A stretch of 64,000 nt of DNA from Flavobacterium sp. N502536 (GTDB lineage: Bacteria; Bacteroidota; Bacteroidia; Flavobacteriales; Flavobacteriaceae). The stretch covers positions 4,278,001 to 4,342,000 of the forward strand of contig NZ_CP110011.1 in assembly GCF_025947345.1 (NCBI RefSeq). Direction: 5' to 3'. Positions 9,686-16,967 of the stretch are shown in pieces. Both the position numbers and the translations under genes were made by a program. The notes beneath the pieces are model-generated. The model was not told the origin of the DNA. It was given only the letters and a program-made list of their open reading frames with translations, and searched no databases. The stretch's first letter is position 1; every line of letters starts with the position of its first letter.

Positions 9686-10822
9686 TTATTTTGAAACTTT
9701 TACCTGTATGCCTTCATGCAAGCGTTCAAGTCCTTTGGATACCAATATATCTCCAGGTTTTAATCCTTCGGAAATGATATAATTTAAAGCTGTTTTTTGT
9801 CCTATTTTTAAGGAGACACTTTTCAGTTTATTGTTTTTTTCGACCACATAAGCCATTACTTTGTTCTGCAATTCATAAGTAGCCGACTGTGGAATTTGAA
9901 TTACATTTTTGTTGTATTGTGACATGATAATTTTGCCTGTATTTCCGGAACGTAAAAGCCCTCCGACATTAGGGAATGAAGCTCTAAACGTAATTGAACC
10001 TGTAGATTTATCAAATTGTCCCTGAACAATATCAACTTTGCCCTGCTCCTCGTAAACTGAATTATCAGGAAGCATTAAACGAACAGAAGGAATTCTTTTA
10101 ATTTTTTCCTCTATGGTTTTTCCCGGATACTGCTGTTTAAACTGAAGAAAAGCTTCTTCACTCATCGAAAAATAGGCATACATGGTATTGATGTCTGAAA
10201 CCACAGATAAGGGTTCCGGTTCGTTATGCCCTACAAGGCTTCCAACTCTATAAGGCAGTTTCCCGATATATCCGTTTACAGGAGCTTTTATCAGTGTAAA
10301 CCCTTTGCTTATGGCAGCGCTTTTCTTTGCTGCCTCTGCTTGTCGAACAGCTGAATTTGCTGCGCTGAGTTCGGCTTGGGCATTTTTAAGCTGTACATCT
10401 GAAACTACTTTTCCGTCCACCAGTTTTTGGATTCTTGTGGTTTCAATTCTGGCTTTTTCCCTGTTCGCCAATGCGGTTTGCAAAGATGCTGTTGACTGAT
10501 TTAACTTTTCGCTGTAAGGCGTATCGTTAATAAGAAATAACGATTGTCCTTTTCGTACATACGCCCCTTCGTCTACAAATATCTTTTCGAGATATCCTTC
10601 TGCCTGAGGTCTTATTTCAATATTGCTGATTCCTTCGAGCATACCCGAAAACTCTAATTCTGTTGTAACCGATGTGGTATCAACTGTAACGGTTGTCACT
10701 AAAGGCGCTACTGTTTTTTCTTTTTCTGCTTTGGATGTACACCCTTGTAAAACCAATAAGCAATAACCGACCATGGACGTTCGGAATATAGTACTAAGCA
10801 AAGCTTTTAAATGTTGCTGCAT
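9686..10822 (-). CDS. RND periplasmic adaptor (membrane fusion protein)
   Basis: This 378-residue protein has a lipobox (LVLQGC, Cys28), a biotinyl-lipoyl-like barrel-sandwich region (IRPQAEGYLEKIFVDEGAYVRKGQSLF and FTLIKAPVNGYIG), a helical hairpin and a beta-barrel. It links the AcrB-like pump and the outer channel. It is the first gene of the operon and stops 20 bp before the RND start. The divergent LysR gene at 11021 is a likely regulator; a near-consensus -7 box (CACCTTTG on the minus strand) lies at about 10911. Confidence 0.95.
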   Translation of the reverse strand: MQQHLKALLSTIFRTSMVGYCLLVLQGCTSKAEKEKTVAPLVTTVTVDTTSVTTELEFSGMLEGISNIEIRPQAEGYLEKIFVDEGAYVRKGQSLFLINDTPYSEKLNQSTASLQTALANREKARIETTRIQKLVDGKVVSDVQLKNAQAELSAANSAVRQAEAAKKSAAISKGFTLIKAPVNGYIGKLPYRVGSLVGHNEPEPLSVVSDINTMYAYFSMSEEAFLQFKQQYPGKTIEEKIKRIPSVRLMLPDNSVYEEQGKVDIVQGQFDKSTGSITFRASFPNVGGLLRSGNTGKIIMSQYNKNVIQIPQSATYELQNKVMAYVVEKNNKLKSVSLKIGQKTALNYIISEGLKPGDILVSKGLERLHEGIQVKVSK

Positions 10823-11020
10823 GACAATAAATAATTTTTAATGGATTAATAATGAATTGGATGGAAACCTCAATCTTGTTCTTTTAAATTAAAGTTTCAC
10901 AAATTGCATGCAAAGGTGTATCGGAATTAATTATAAAGGAAATAGCATAATTTATAGATATCTATAAATCAATTTATACTTAATATGATAAGGAAAATAA
11001 AAAACAAGTAACTTTGCAAC

Positions 11021-11905
11021 ATGGTAGACATGGAATGGTACAGAACGTTTAAAACGATATATCAGGTGGGCACTCTGACAGGTGCTGCACAGGAACTGCT
11101 TATTTCACAACCCAATGTAAGTCAGCATTTATCGGCTCTTGAAGCTCATGTGGGCAAGCAGTTATTCGAACGTAAACCACGCCGAATGGTGCCAACAGAT
11201 TATGGCAAATTATTTTATACTCAGGTAATTGATGCCATTGAGAAATTGGAATATATTGAAGCTGAATTTAGATATACACGTTCTTCCAATATTCCGCTAA
11301 CTTGTATTGGTACCTCCAAAGAGTTTTTCTACAGCATGCTGTCTTCAAAAATCAGTCAGGCTCCTGCAAATCTTGTTTTTGAATTTTGTCCCTCCAAAGA
11401 ATTAATGCAAAAACTAAACTCAGGAAAACTGTATTTTGTGATTACTTCGAATCGGAATGATGAAAAAGATATTGTTTATGAACCTATTCGTACTGCCAAT
11501 TTGCTTCTTGTTGGCAATAAGGAATTTGACACAACCGAATTTGATCATTTTATAACCAATTCTGAATTTGATAAAGCCGAAAAATGGCTTTGCGATAAAG
11601 ATTGGTATGCTTACAGCAGTGATTTGGCCATCATTAGACGATTTTGGCTGGAAAATTTTAAAAAACGCCCCACCATAAAACCCCGATTTGTTATTCCTGA
11701 TTATAATTCGATTCTGAAAGGAATTCGTTTTGGTTCGGGTATTACCATAGCATCCGATTATTTAGTGCAGGATGATATAACACAAAATCATATTAAAGAA
11801 ATCTGGAAAGGCCACCACCCTACTCATAATACAATTTACCTTGCTTACAATAAAAATAATGTCACAACAGATCAAATCGAAATGGTCAAAAAACTATTGA
11901 AATAA
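11021..11905 (+). CDS. LysR-family transcription regulator
   Basis: This 294-residue protein has an N-terminal winged HTH (FKTIYQVGTLTGAAQELLISQPNVSQHLSALEAHVGKQLFER) and a C-terminal substrate-binding domain. It is divergent from the RND efflux operon, the usual place for its regulator. A TAACTTTG -7 box at 11009-11016 ends four bases before the first ATG, so the transcript may be leaderless or the true start may be the second ATG at 11030 (MEWYRTF). Confidence 0.92.
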   Translation: MVDMEWYRTFKTIYQVGTLTGAAQELLISQPNVSQHLSALEAHVGKQLFERKPRRMVPTDYGKLFYTQVIDAIEKLEYIEAEFRYTRSSNIPLTCIGTSKEFFYSMLSSKISQAPANLVFEFCPSKELMQKLNSGKLYFVITSNRNDEKDIVYEPIRTANLLLVGNKEFDTTEFDHFITNSEFDKAEKWLCDKDWYAYSSDLAIIRRFWLENFKKRPTIKPRFVIPDYNSILKGIRFGSGITIASDYLVQDDITQNHIKEIWKGHHPTHNTIYLAYNKNNVTTDQIEMVKKLLK

Positions 11906-12002
11906 TCGTTTATTTTTCAAAGATTTATTCTAAAATACATTCGTCTTTAAAACAGATATAGTTTCATTGAAAAAAAACTTTCTGTAGCATTATAAAAATC
12001 AA

Positions 12003-12010
12003 TACATTTG
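12003..12010 (+). promoter_or_regulatory. -7 promoter box of the attenuated leader
   Basis: TACATTTG fits the Bacteroidota -7 consensus TAnnTTTG and lies 20 bases ahead of the first leader peptide ATG. No clear -33 TTG is seen. Confidence 0.4.
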
Positions 12011-12030
12011 TCGCACATCAAAAACACAAA

Positions 12031-12084
12031 ATGAAAAACTTAATTAACATCTCTATTATTAGCAGCATTATTATCATTAGATAA
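12031..12084 (+). CDS. Ile-rich attenuation leader peptide 1
   Basis: The 17-codon frame encodes MKNLINISIISSIIIIR: eight isoleucines, four of them consecutive near the end. It sits between a -7 box and an intrinsic terminator, with the classic alternative pairings downstream. This is what is expected of a ribosome-mediated attenuator sensing charged tRNA-Ile ahead of a branched-chain amino acid gene. The frame is far too short to be found by ordinary gene calling. Confidence 0.8.
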   Translation: MKNLINISIISSIIIIR

Positions 12085-12089
12085 TGATC

Positions 12090-12154
12090 AGGGATGTTAT
12101 ATAAATAAGTACACAGATACCATTTAAAACCTCCCACTTCGGGAGGTTTTTTTA
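12090..12154 (+). promoter_or_regulatory. Transcription attenuator 1 (antiterminator/terminator)
   Basis: Four segments can be paired in alternative ways. Segment 1 TAACATCTCT (12045-12054, inside the leader) pairs fully with segment 2 AGGGATGTTA (12090-12099, one G-U). Segment 2 GGGATGTT (12091-12098) can instead pair with segment 3 AACCTCCC (12128-12135) at seven of eight positions. Segment 3 pairs perfectly with segment 4 GGGAGGTT (12141-12148), which is followed by a T-run and forms the terminator. A ribosome stalled on the Ile codons would cover segment 1 and favour 2:3, allowing read-through. Confidence 0.78.
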
Positions 12155-12166
12155 TTTAAAATATAC

Positions 12167-12223
12167 ATGAAAAATTCAGTACAAATTATCATTATCGCAA
12201 TTATCATTATTCGTCTACTCTGA
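12167..12223 (+). CDS. Ile-rich attenuation leader peptide 2
   Basis: The second leader, 18 codons, encodes MKNSVQIIIIAIIIIRLL: eight isoleucines in two runs of four, then Arg-Leu-Leu. It lies 12 bases after the first terminator's T-run and has its own terminator. The two peptides are similar in design but not in sequence, so the arrangement does not look like a recent duplication. The closing Leu-Leu could add leucine sensing. Confidence 0.78.
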   Translation: MKNSVQIIIIAIIIIRLL

Positions 12224-12224
12224 C

Positions 12225-12286
12225 GAGACAGGATTCTATTGCATAATAAAAACCTTTCTCAGTCATAAATGAGAAAGGTTTTTTTA
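12225..12286 (+). promoter_or_regulatory. Transcription attenuator 2 (antiterminator/terminator)
   Basis: The terminator is AACCTTTCTC/GAGAAAGGTT (12251-12260 and 12271-12280) plus a T-run. GAGACAGGATT (12225-12235) can pair with AACCTTTCTC with one mismatch and one bulge and would act as antiterminator. The same segment overlaps a pause hairpin TCGTC/GACGA (12211-12215 and 12222-12226) that straddles the leader stop codon. Confidence 0.72.
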
Positions 12287-12340
12287 TTTCTAAAAAACAC
12301 TAACTATAAATAATTGAAACAATACAGACACCCCTTTCAA

Positions 12341-12841
12341 ATGAAACAAGAATATACTTTAACTGCGTACACAGAAGATCAAATGGGATTACTAAACAAA
12401 ATAACTATCATACTTACGAGAAGAAAAATCAGTATAGAAAGTATCAATATCTCTACTTGTGAAATTGACAAAATGTACAGATGTACTCTCGTTATAAAAG
12501 AAACTTCAGAAACCGTTAGAAATATTGCGCTTCAAATCGAAAAAATTATAGAGGTTTTCAAATGCTACTACCACACCAACGAAGAAATCGCATGGAAACA
12601 AATGGGATTATTTAAAGTAATGACTTCTAGTTTCATCAACGACGCAAATATGAATCATTTACTTAAAAAATATAACGCCAGATCTATAATCATTGAGAAA
12701 GATTTTACTGTTTTTGAAGCAACAGGACAAGAAGACACCATCAATGATTTGGCGGTCGAATTAACTAATTTTGGATTAATCGAATTTATAAAAAGTGCCC
12801 GAATTGCCGTAACTCTGAATACGGAATCTTTTCATGTATAG
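12341..12841 (+). CDS. ilvN: acetolactate synthase small subunit (IlvN-like)
   Basis: The ATG at 12341 gives a 166-residue protein with an N-terminal ACT domain (YTLTAYTEDQMGLLNKITIILTRRKISIESINIS), then FKCYYHTNEEIAW and a C-terminal ALS_ss_C-like region ending FGLIEFIKSARIAVT. This layout is that of the valine-sensitive regulatory subunit of acetolactate synthase in Bacteroidota. It lies directly behind two Ile attenuators, which supports a branched-chain amino acid role. It is unusual in standing alone: no ilvB, ilvC or ilvD is near. It could be a second copy or what is left of a longer operon. Confidence 0.8.
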   Translation: MKQEYTLTAYTEDQMGLLNKITIILTRRKISIESINISTCEIDKMYRCTLVIKETSETVRNIALQIEKIIEVFKCYYHTNEEIAWKQMGLFKVMTSSFINDANMNHLLKKYNARSIIIEKDFTVFEATGQEDTINDLAVELTNFGLIEFIKSARIAVTLNTESFHV

Positions 12842-12893
12842 TTTTGTTTAGAGGTATATATCGAAAACAGAGGATAACTGGCTACATCGGTGC

Positions 12894-13472
12894 TTATTTC
12901 AACAACATTCGTTCCGTAATTGTTTTATTGGAGGAGGCATCGATTCCGGTAACTTCGGCATACTTTACATTGGGTAACCAAAAAGAACCTCCTTCAATGC
13001 GTACAAATATTTTTTCTACTTGTATTTTCTTCTGATTTACACTTGCAAAAACACGGTACTTTTGATCGGACTCTACCTTTTTCAAGGTTAAGGGTAACTT
13101 CTTATAGGACACAAATTGAAGCTCAAACTCTTCATTATTTAAAGTTTTACTTTCGATTCCGTATGCAAATTTACGCTGTAAGTAGCTAAGATCCTTTTTT
13201 TCTCCTTTCTCAGCATATCGAATCCAATATGCTTTTACAGGATTACTTTTGTCTATTTTTCCATTCTCCTGATAGTTTATGGCATAAATAGCAGTGTTTA
13301 TATTGGGGTCACGCTGAATATAAAATAGCATATTATCTATATTTTTTGGCGTTGGAAAATTTAAAGGCGATGGATTTTTGGATTGCGCCAATAGATTTTC
13401 AGAATTTATAGTGACTAAGAGCGTTATAACGATTAGTGATTTTATAAAATTTTTAAATGATAATTTATTCAT
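12894..13472 (-). CDS. DUF4833 family exported protein
   Basis: The inner ATG at 13472 gives 192 residues with a signal peptide (MNKLSFKNFIKSLIVITLLVTINSE-NLLAQS, cut after about residue 29). A longer frame reaching 13556 is less likely. The DUF4833 signature is visible: NPVKAYWIRYAEKGEKK, LSYLQRKFAYGIES and the end FWLPNVKYAEVTG. The function is unknown. It is the most downstream member of the minus-strand run that begins with PhyH and may share its transcript, although 173 bp separate it from GtrA. Confidence 0.75.
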   Translation of the reverse strand: MNKLSFKNFIKSLIVITLLVTINSENLLAQSKNPSPLNFPTPKNIDNMLFYIQRDPNINTAIYAINYQENGKIDKSNPVKAYWIRYAEKGEKKDLSYLQRKFAYGIESKTLNNEEFELQFVSYKKLPLTLKKVESDQKYRVFASVNQKKIQVEKIFVRIEGGSFWLPNVKYAEVTGIDASSNKTITERMLLK

Positions 13473-13645
13473 AACAAAATATTTATGTAACCTGATAGCT
13501 ACAATTACTTTAATATATTTCAATATAGATTTGGTGGCTAAAAAAAAGCGTTTCACTTGTTTATTGGCTATGCGTTGAATAGAGAAAACACGACCTGAAC
13601 GAAGTGAACAGACAAAGTAATTACACCAAACTAGTTATTTAAATA

Positions 13646-14077
13646 CTAATTTGACTCGACTGCATTCTTTTTTTCGTTTGTCTTAAAAACCCAATATTTA
13701 ATCAGAGGATAATTAAAACCATAGGAAACAAAACTATCGGTGATTAATCTCCCGATTCTATAATCGATTTGAAATCCTTTTTGCAAAATAAGCGTACCAA
13801 ATGATTTTAGGGAGATGCTTCCCAATACAACCAACGCAAATTTAAAAAGCTGACTGTTGATGCGGTTCCTGTAACCCGATTGATTTTTAAATACCCAAAA
13901 TCTATTGATGCTGAAATTGATAATGGCGCCAACGGCTCCCGAGATTAGAATAGAAAAGGTAAAATGCAATTTGAATACTTCTGTCAATAAAATCATTAAA
14001 CCATAATCGGTAATACCTCCTAAAAATGCCGCAACTTGTGCTTGTAGAAAAGTTAGAATGGATTTTTTCCTGAGCAT
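13646..14077 (-). CDS. GtrA-like membrane protein
   Basis: This 143-residue protein has four predicted TM helices and the GtrA signature (FLGGITDYGLMILLTEVF, INFSINRFWVFKNQ, then FNYPLIKYWVFK near the end). GtrA-type proteins are thought to move lipid-linked sugars or polyprenyl phosphates across the inner membrane. It starts one base after the stop of the CDP-alcohol transferase and is surely cotranscribed with it. Confidence 0.88.
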   Translation of the reverse strand: MLRKKSILTFLQAQVAAFLGGITDYGLMILLTEVFKLHFTFSILISGAVGAIINFSINRFWVFKNQSGYRNRINSQLFKFALVVLGSISLKSFGTLILQKGFQIDYRIGRLITDSFVSYGFNYPLIKYWVFKTNEKKNAVESN

Positions 14078-14078
14078 A

Positions 14079-14765
14079 TCAGTCCTGGTTTTTATCTCTT
14101 AAATCTCCTAATTTTAAAAGTTTCAAACTATCCATAGTATTGATTACAAATAGAATAATAGAGATTAAGACCGCCAGATATGTAATTGATCCATCAAATA
14201 AAACTTCAATAATTAAAATTAAAGCAATAATAAATCTAAGTTCTGTTGGACCAACAAAGCCGGAATCGATACTGTATTCATTGGTGATTTTGTAGCGCAA
14301 CTGACTGATGATAATAGACCAGCCATACAGCGCGACAAAAGCAAAAGCTACTACTTGTGTACCATTTTTAGCATAAATGTAGTAGCCAAAGCCTATCAGT
14401 ACAATACCGATCCAATCGGCAATAATATCGAGTGCAAAACCATACCAACGACGTGGAATGTTTCTATAATAAGCCAATCTTCCATCTAAAGAATCGCCTA
14501 ACCAATTTATAACCAAACCAATAATACCAAAAAGCAAATACCAATCTGTTAAATAGGTACCTAAAACAAAAGCCAGAAAAATGAATCCCGAACCAAGTGT
14601 ACCAATTAAAGTGAGTACGTTTGGCGAAATAAATCCAGGCACTTTTGGAAGTAAAAATACAATGGTTAACTGTTCTGCTCTTTTTAAAATATTAGTTCGC
14701 TTACGGTCAGAAAATGTTCTTTGTGCAATTGCACTATAATCTTCAACCTCTGTTTCTCTTCCCAT
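14079..14765 (-). CDS. CDP-alcohol phosphatidyltransferase family protein
   Basis: This 228-residue integral membrane protein carries the CDP-alcohol transferase motif: D91, D94-G95, A98, G109, D113 and D117 (in GDSLDGRLAYYRN and GFALDIIAD). The arginine that normally follows the alanine is a tyrosine here and one residue is inserted before G109, so substrate binding may differ. It would make a phospholipid-type product from a CDP-activated lipid and an alcohol. Its ATG overlaps the stop of the 50-residue upstream gene (TAATG), a sign of translational coupling. Confidence 0.85.
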   Translation of the reverse strand: MGRETEVEDYSAIAQRTFSDRKRTNILKRAEQLTIVFLLPKVPGFISPNVLTLIGTLGSGFIFLAFVLGTYLTDWYLLFGIIGLVINWLGDSLDGRLAYYRNIPRRWYGFALDIIADWIGIVLIGFGYYIYAKNGTQVVAFAFVALYGWSIIISQLRYKITNEYSIDSGFVGPTELRFIIALILIIEVLFDGSITYLAVLISIILFVINTMDSLKLLKLGDLRDKNQD

Positions 14766-14917
14766 TAATAGCCCAATGTTTGTAAACCAGATTGTATAAC
14801 CAATTCTAGTTTAGTAATTTTTAATTTTATTTTTCCTTGGGTATTTCTAAAAAAATCGGTGGTTCTTTTTAGCTTACCTGATCTAACCAGATAACTAAAT
14901 GCGATAATAAACAGCAT
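14765..14917 (-). CDS. 50-aa small basic protein between PhyH and CDP-alcohol transferase
   Basis: A 50-codon frame starts (ATG at 14917) one base after the stop of PhyH and ends in a TAATG overlap with the next gene. The protein begins MLFIIAFSYLVRSGKLKR: one short hydrophobic segment followed by a basic, probably amphipathic tail. I recognise no family. The tight fit on both sides is the evidence that it is translated. It could also be the remnant of a longer gene. Confidence 0.5.
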   Translation of the reverse strand: MLFIIAFSYLVRSGKLKRTTDFFRNTQGKIKLKITKLELVIQSGLQTLGY

Positions 14918-14918
14918 A

Positions 14919-15725
14919 CTATTTAACAATTCCCGCAAAACGTTGATAGAAAACCGTTGGGCTATTCTCATTTTTAGGAGCATATTTTCCAGCTATAATT
15001 GGAATATAGATAACCCTCCTTCTACTCTCTTCGCCACGGATAGTTGATTCTGCAACTCTGTGCCACAAACGGCCGTCGTGAATGGTTAAATCTCCGGCTT
15101 CCGGAATGATGGAAACTTCCTCTGGATCGGCGTTATGATCTAAAAAGTATTTTTTACGGAAGAGCATTTGATAAATGCTTTGTTTGTGCGTACCCGGAAT
15201 GATTTTAAGGCCGCCATTTTCAGGTTTTAAAGTACTTAAATGGATACCCACATTGAGCATAGGGTTTAATTTTGCTCCATAAAAAATATCTCGCAAACCA
15301 TCTGTATGCCAGCCCATCTTACTAAACTTACTTTCCGGACCATTGATATAATGATTGAAAACCATTCCGTCTTTTTCTTCAGTGCCTAGTCTTGCGTCAT
15401 CGCCTGCCAACTGTAACAAACTATTAAATCTCGGATCAAGTAAAAGACCGCTTAAGGTTTGATGATGCTGATTGATAAAAGCAAAACGCTGTACAATCGG
15501 AGAGCCATCTAAATCTTTTCCGTATTTAATTGGAACACCATTTATTTTTTTAAGGTCATTGTCAATCCATTTTTGCTCCACTTGTTTGGAGGCATCAATG
15601 ATAGATGAAACCGTTTCCGGATTTATAAATTTTTTGAAGTGGATGAAGCCGTATTGGTTAAAAAAGTTTATTTGCTCATCAGTTAATTGCTCAGTAAGGG
15701 TAAAAGTTTTATAAGAAGATATCAT
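14919..15725 (-). CDS. phytanoyl-CoA dioxygenase (PhyH) family protein
   Basis: This 268-residue Fe(II)/2-oxoglutarate oxygenase has N-terminal ITDEQINFFNQYGF-like sequence, the metal ligands H-x-D in MGWHTDGLRD and the distal His in IHDGRLWHRVAES, with a downstream Arg (GEESRRRVIYIP) for 2-oxoglutarate. Such enzymes hydroxylate lipids or small metabolites. As first gene of a run with a CDP-alcohol transferase and GtrA, it probably modifies a lipid or its head group. A seven-cysteine leader peptide lies 41 bp upstream of its start. Confidence 0.87.
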   Translation of the reverse strand: MISSYKTFTLTEQLTDEQINFFNQYGFIHFKKFINPETVSSIIDASKQVEQKWIDNDLKKINGVPIKYGKDLDGSPIVQRFAFINQHHQTLSGLLLDPRFNSLLQLAGDDARLGTEEKDGMVFNHYINGPESKFSKMGWHTDGLRDIFYGAKLNPMLNVGIHLSTLKPENGGLKIIPGTHKQSIYQMLFRKKYFLDHNADPEEVSIIPEAGDLTIHDGRLWHRVAESTIRGEESRRRVIYIPIIAGKYAPKNENSPTVFYQRFAGIVK

Positions 15726-15766
15726 AATAAATAGATTTAATAAATGAAAGATTTAAGTTTTTAATT

Positions 15767-15823
15767 TTATCTGAAAGATTTGCAACAGCAACAACAGCAA
15801 CACATTCGCATGTTGTCGTGCAT
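15767..15823 (-). CDS. Cys-run leader peptide
   Basis: An 18-codon frame encodes MHDNMRMCCCCCCCKSFR: seven consecutive cysteine codons (TGT TGC TGT TGT TGC TGT TGC) and three Met. It ends 41 bp ahead of the PhyH start on the same strand. Short Cys-run peptides are known as cysteine-sensing leaders upstream of sulfur genes in other bacteria. No obvious intrinsic terminator lies between it and PhyH, so control would be by ribosome stalling that exposes the PhyH start or affects Rho. The alternative, chance CA-rich repeats, cannot be excluded. Confidence 0.6.
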   Translation of the reverse strand: MHDNMRMCCCCCCCKSFR

Positions 15824-15953
15824 TCGGTCTTTAGGAAAATTAAATTTATTTCTTTTATTATACATACTCTATAGAATTAGTCGATATTTAAAACGAAGAT
15901 AATATAAATTCTCTTTTACAAAGATTTTTTTTTTATTTTTTTTTGAAAAAAAG

Positions 15954-16742
15954 TTAAATTTTATAGATCCCGGCTGCCGTTTTTTCGATGAATGCCTTTG
16001 GTAGTAAGCGGTTGGCATAGACCGAAATGATATTTGTAAAACCCGGAATAACTTCCGATTTTTTGCTAAACATGGCTTTTACGGCAAGTTTTGCAACTTC
16101 ATCAGGCTGCATATTAAACTTTTCGGCCATTTTGCTAAAGGCATTTAAACCAGCTCTTGCAGCAAAACCGGTATCAACCGGACCCGGACTAAAACAGCTT
16201 ACCGAAATTGAAGTTTGGGCAAGTTCGAAACGCAAGGCACGCGTAAACGATAAAACAAAAGCCTTTGTAGCCGAATAAACTGCCAGCGTAGGTACAGCCT
16301 GGTATGCAGCAGTACTAGATATGTTTAAAATGTAAGCTTGTTTTTGTTGTGAAAGAATGGGAACTAATAAATGGGAAAGCTCTACCACTACATTCATGTT
16401 AAGCTGCATCATGCCAAGCTGATCGGTTAGCAAAGACTGACTAAAATCGCCCCATACACCATAACCGGCATTGTTTACTAAAAGGCCAACCGGATAGTTG
16501 TTTCTTTTTATCCAATCGGCTACTTTTAACGATGCATCATTTATCGAAAGATCAATCGATAAAACAGCAGTGTTGATGCCGTATTTAACCTGAAGATCCT
16601 CAGATAGTGCTTTTAATTCTGCTTCACTTCTTGCAACAAGTAACAATGAATACCCCTGCTTAGCCAATTCATAAGCAATAGATTTCCCAATGCCTTTGCT
16701 GGCGCCAGTTATTAAGGCATACGGTTTCGTTTTTTCGCTCAT
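15954..16742 (-). CDS. SDR-family NAD(P)-dependent oxidoreductase
   Basis: This classical short-chain dehydrogenase has 262 residues with the Rossmann motif TGASKGIG (residues 13-20), NNAGYG, the catalytic Ser in ISST and the YSATK active-site Tyr-x3-Lys. SPGPVDTGF follows. The substrate is unknown; the closest style is the DltE/YqjQ group acting on lipid-like or keto substrates. It lies 131 bp upstream of the Cys leader, so it is probably a separate transcript. Confidence 0.88.
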   Translation of the reverse strand: MSEKTKPYALITGASKGIGKSIAYELAKQGYSLLLVARSEAELKALSEDLQVKYGINTAVLSIDLSINDASLKVADWIKRNNYPVGLLVNNAGYGVWGDFSQSLLTDQLGMMQLNMNVVVELSHLLVPILSQQKQAYILNISSTAAYQAVPTLAVYSATKAFVLSFTRALRFELAQTSISVSCFSPGPVDTGFAARAGLNAFSKMAEKFNMQPDEVAKLAVKAMFSKKSEVIPGFTNIISVYANRLLPKAFIEKTAAGIYKI

Positions 16743-16883
16743 TTTATTAGTTTAAGCACCAAATATAAAAATTAATTGCAAACGGTTTACTGTACAACGT
16801 ACATAATGGTCTCCCTCTTCTTCCCTACCCTCTGGGACTTATTGCACTGCGCATTCTTTAAGCAGGCCATTATAAAGAATAAA

Positions 16884-16910
16884 AAAAAGAGACACAAAGT
16901 CTCTTTTTTT
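16884..16910. terminator. Intrinsic terminator after the EptA-like gene
   Basis: The hairpin AGAGAC/GTCTCT is flanked by an A-run and a T-run. It lies just beyond the stop of the phosphoethanolamine transferase at 16968 (minus strand); there is no plus-strand gene to serve. Confidence 0.75.
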
Positions 16911-16967
16911 ATACAACTTGGCTATTGTTTCAACAGGAACTCGGTTAAAAAACAGCTTCTTATTTTC

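Noticed and set aside
12844..13035. 63-aa plus-strand frame behind ilvN
   Set aside because: It lies antisense to the DUF4833 gene, whose protein has clear family motifs.
14079..16742. Sulfonolipid (capnine) biosynthesis operon suggested by the Cys leader and the SDR
   Set aside because: No cysteate synthase or cysteate acyltransferase gene is near, and the SDR is a separate unit; only the leader hints at sulfur.
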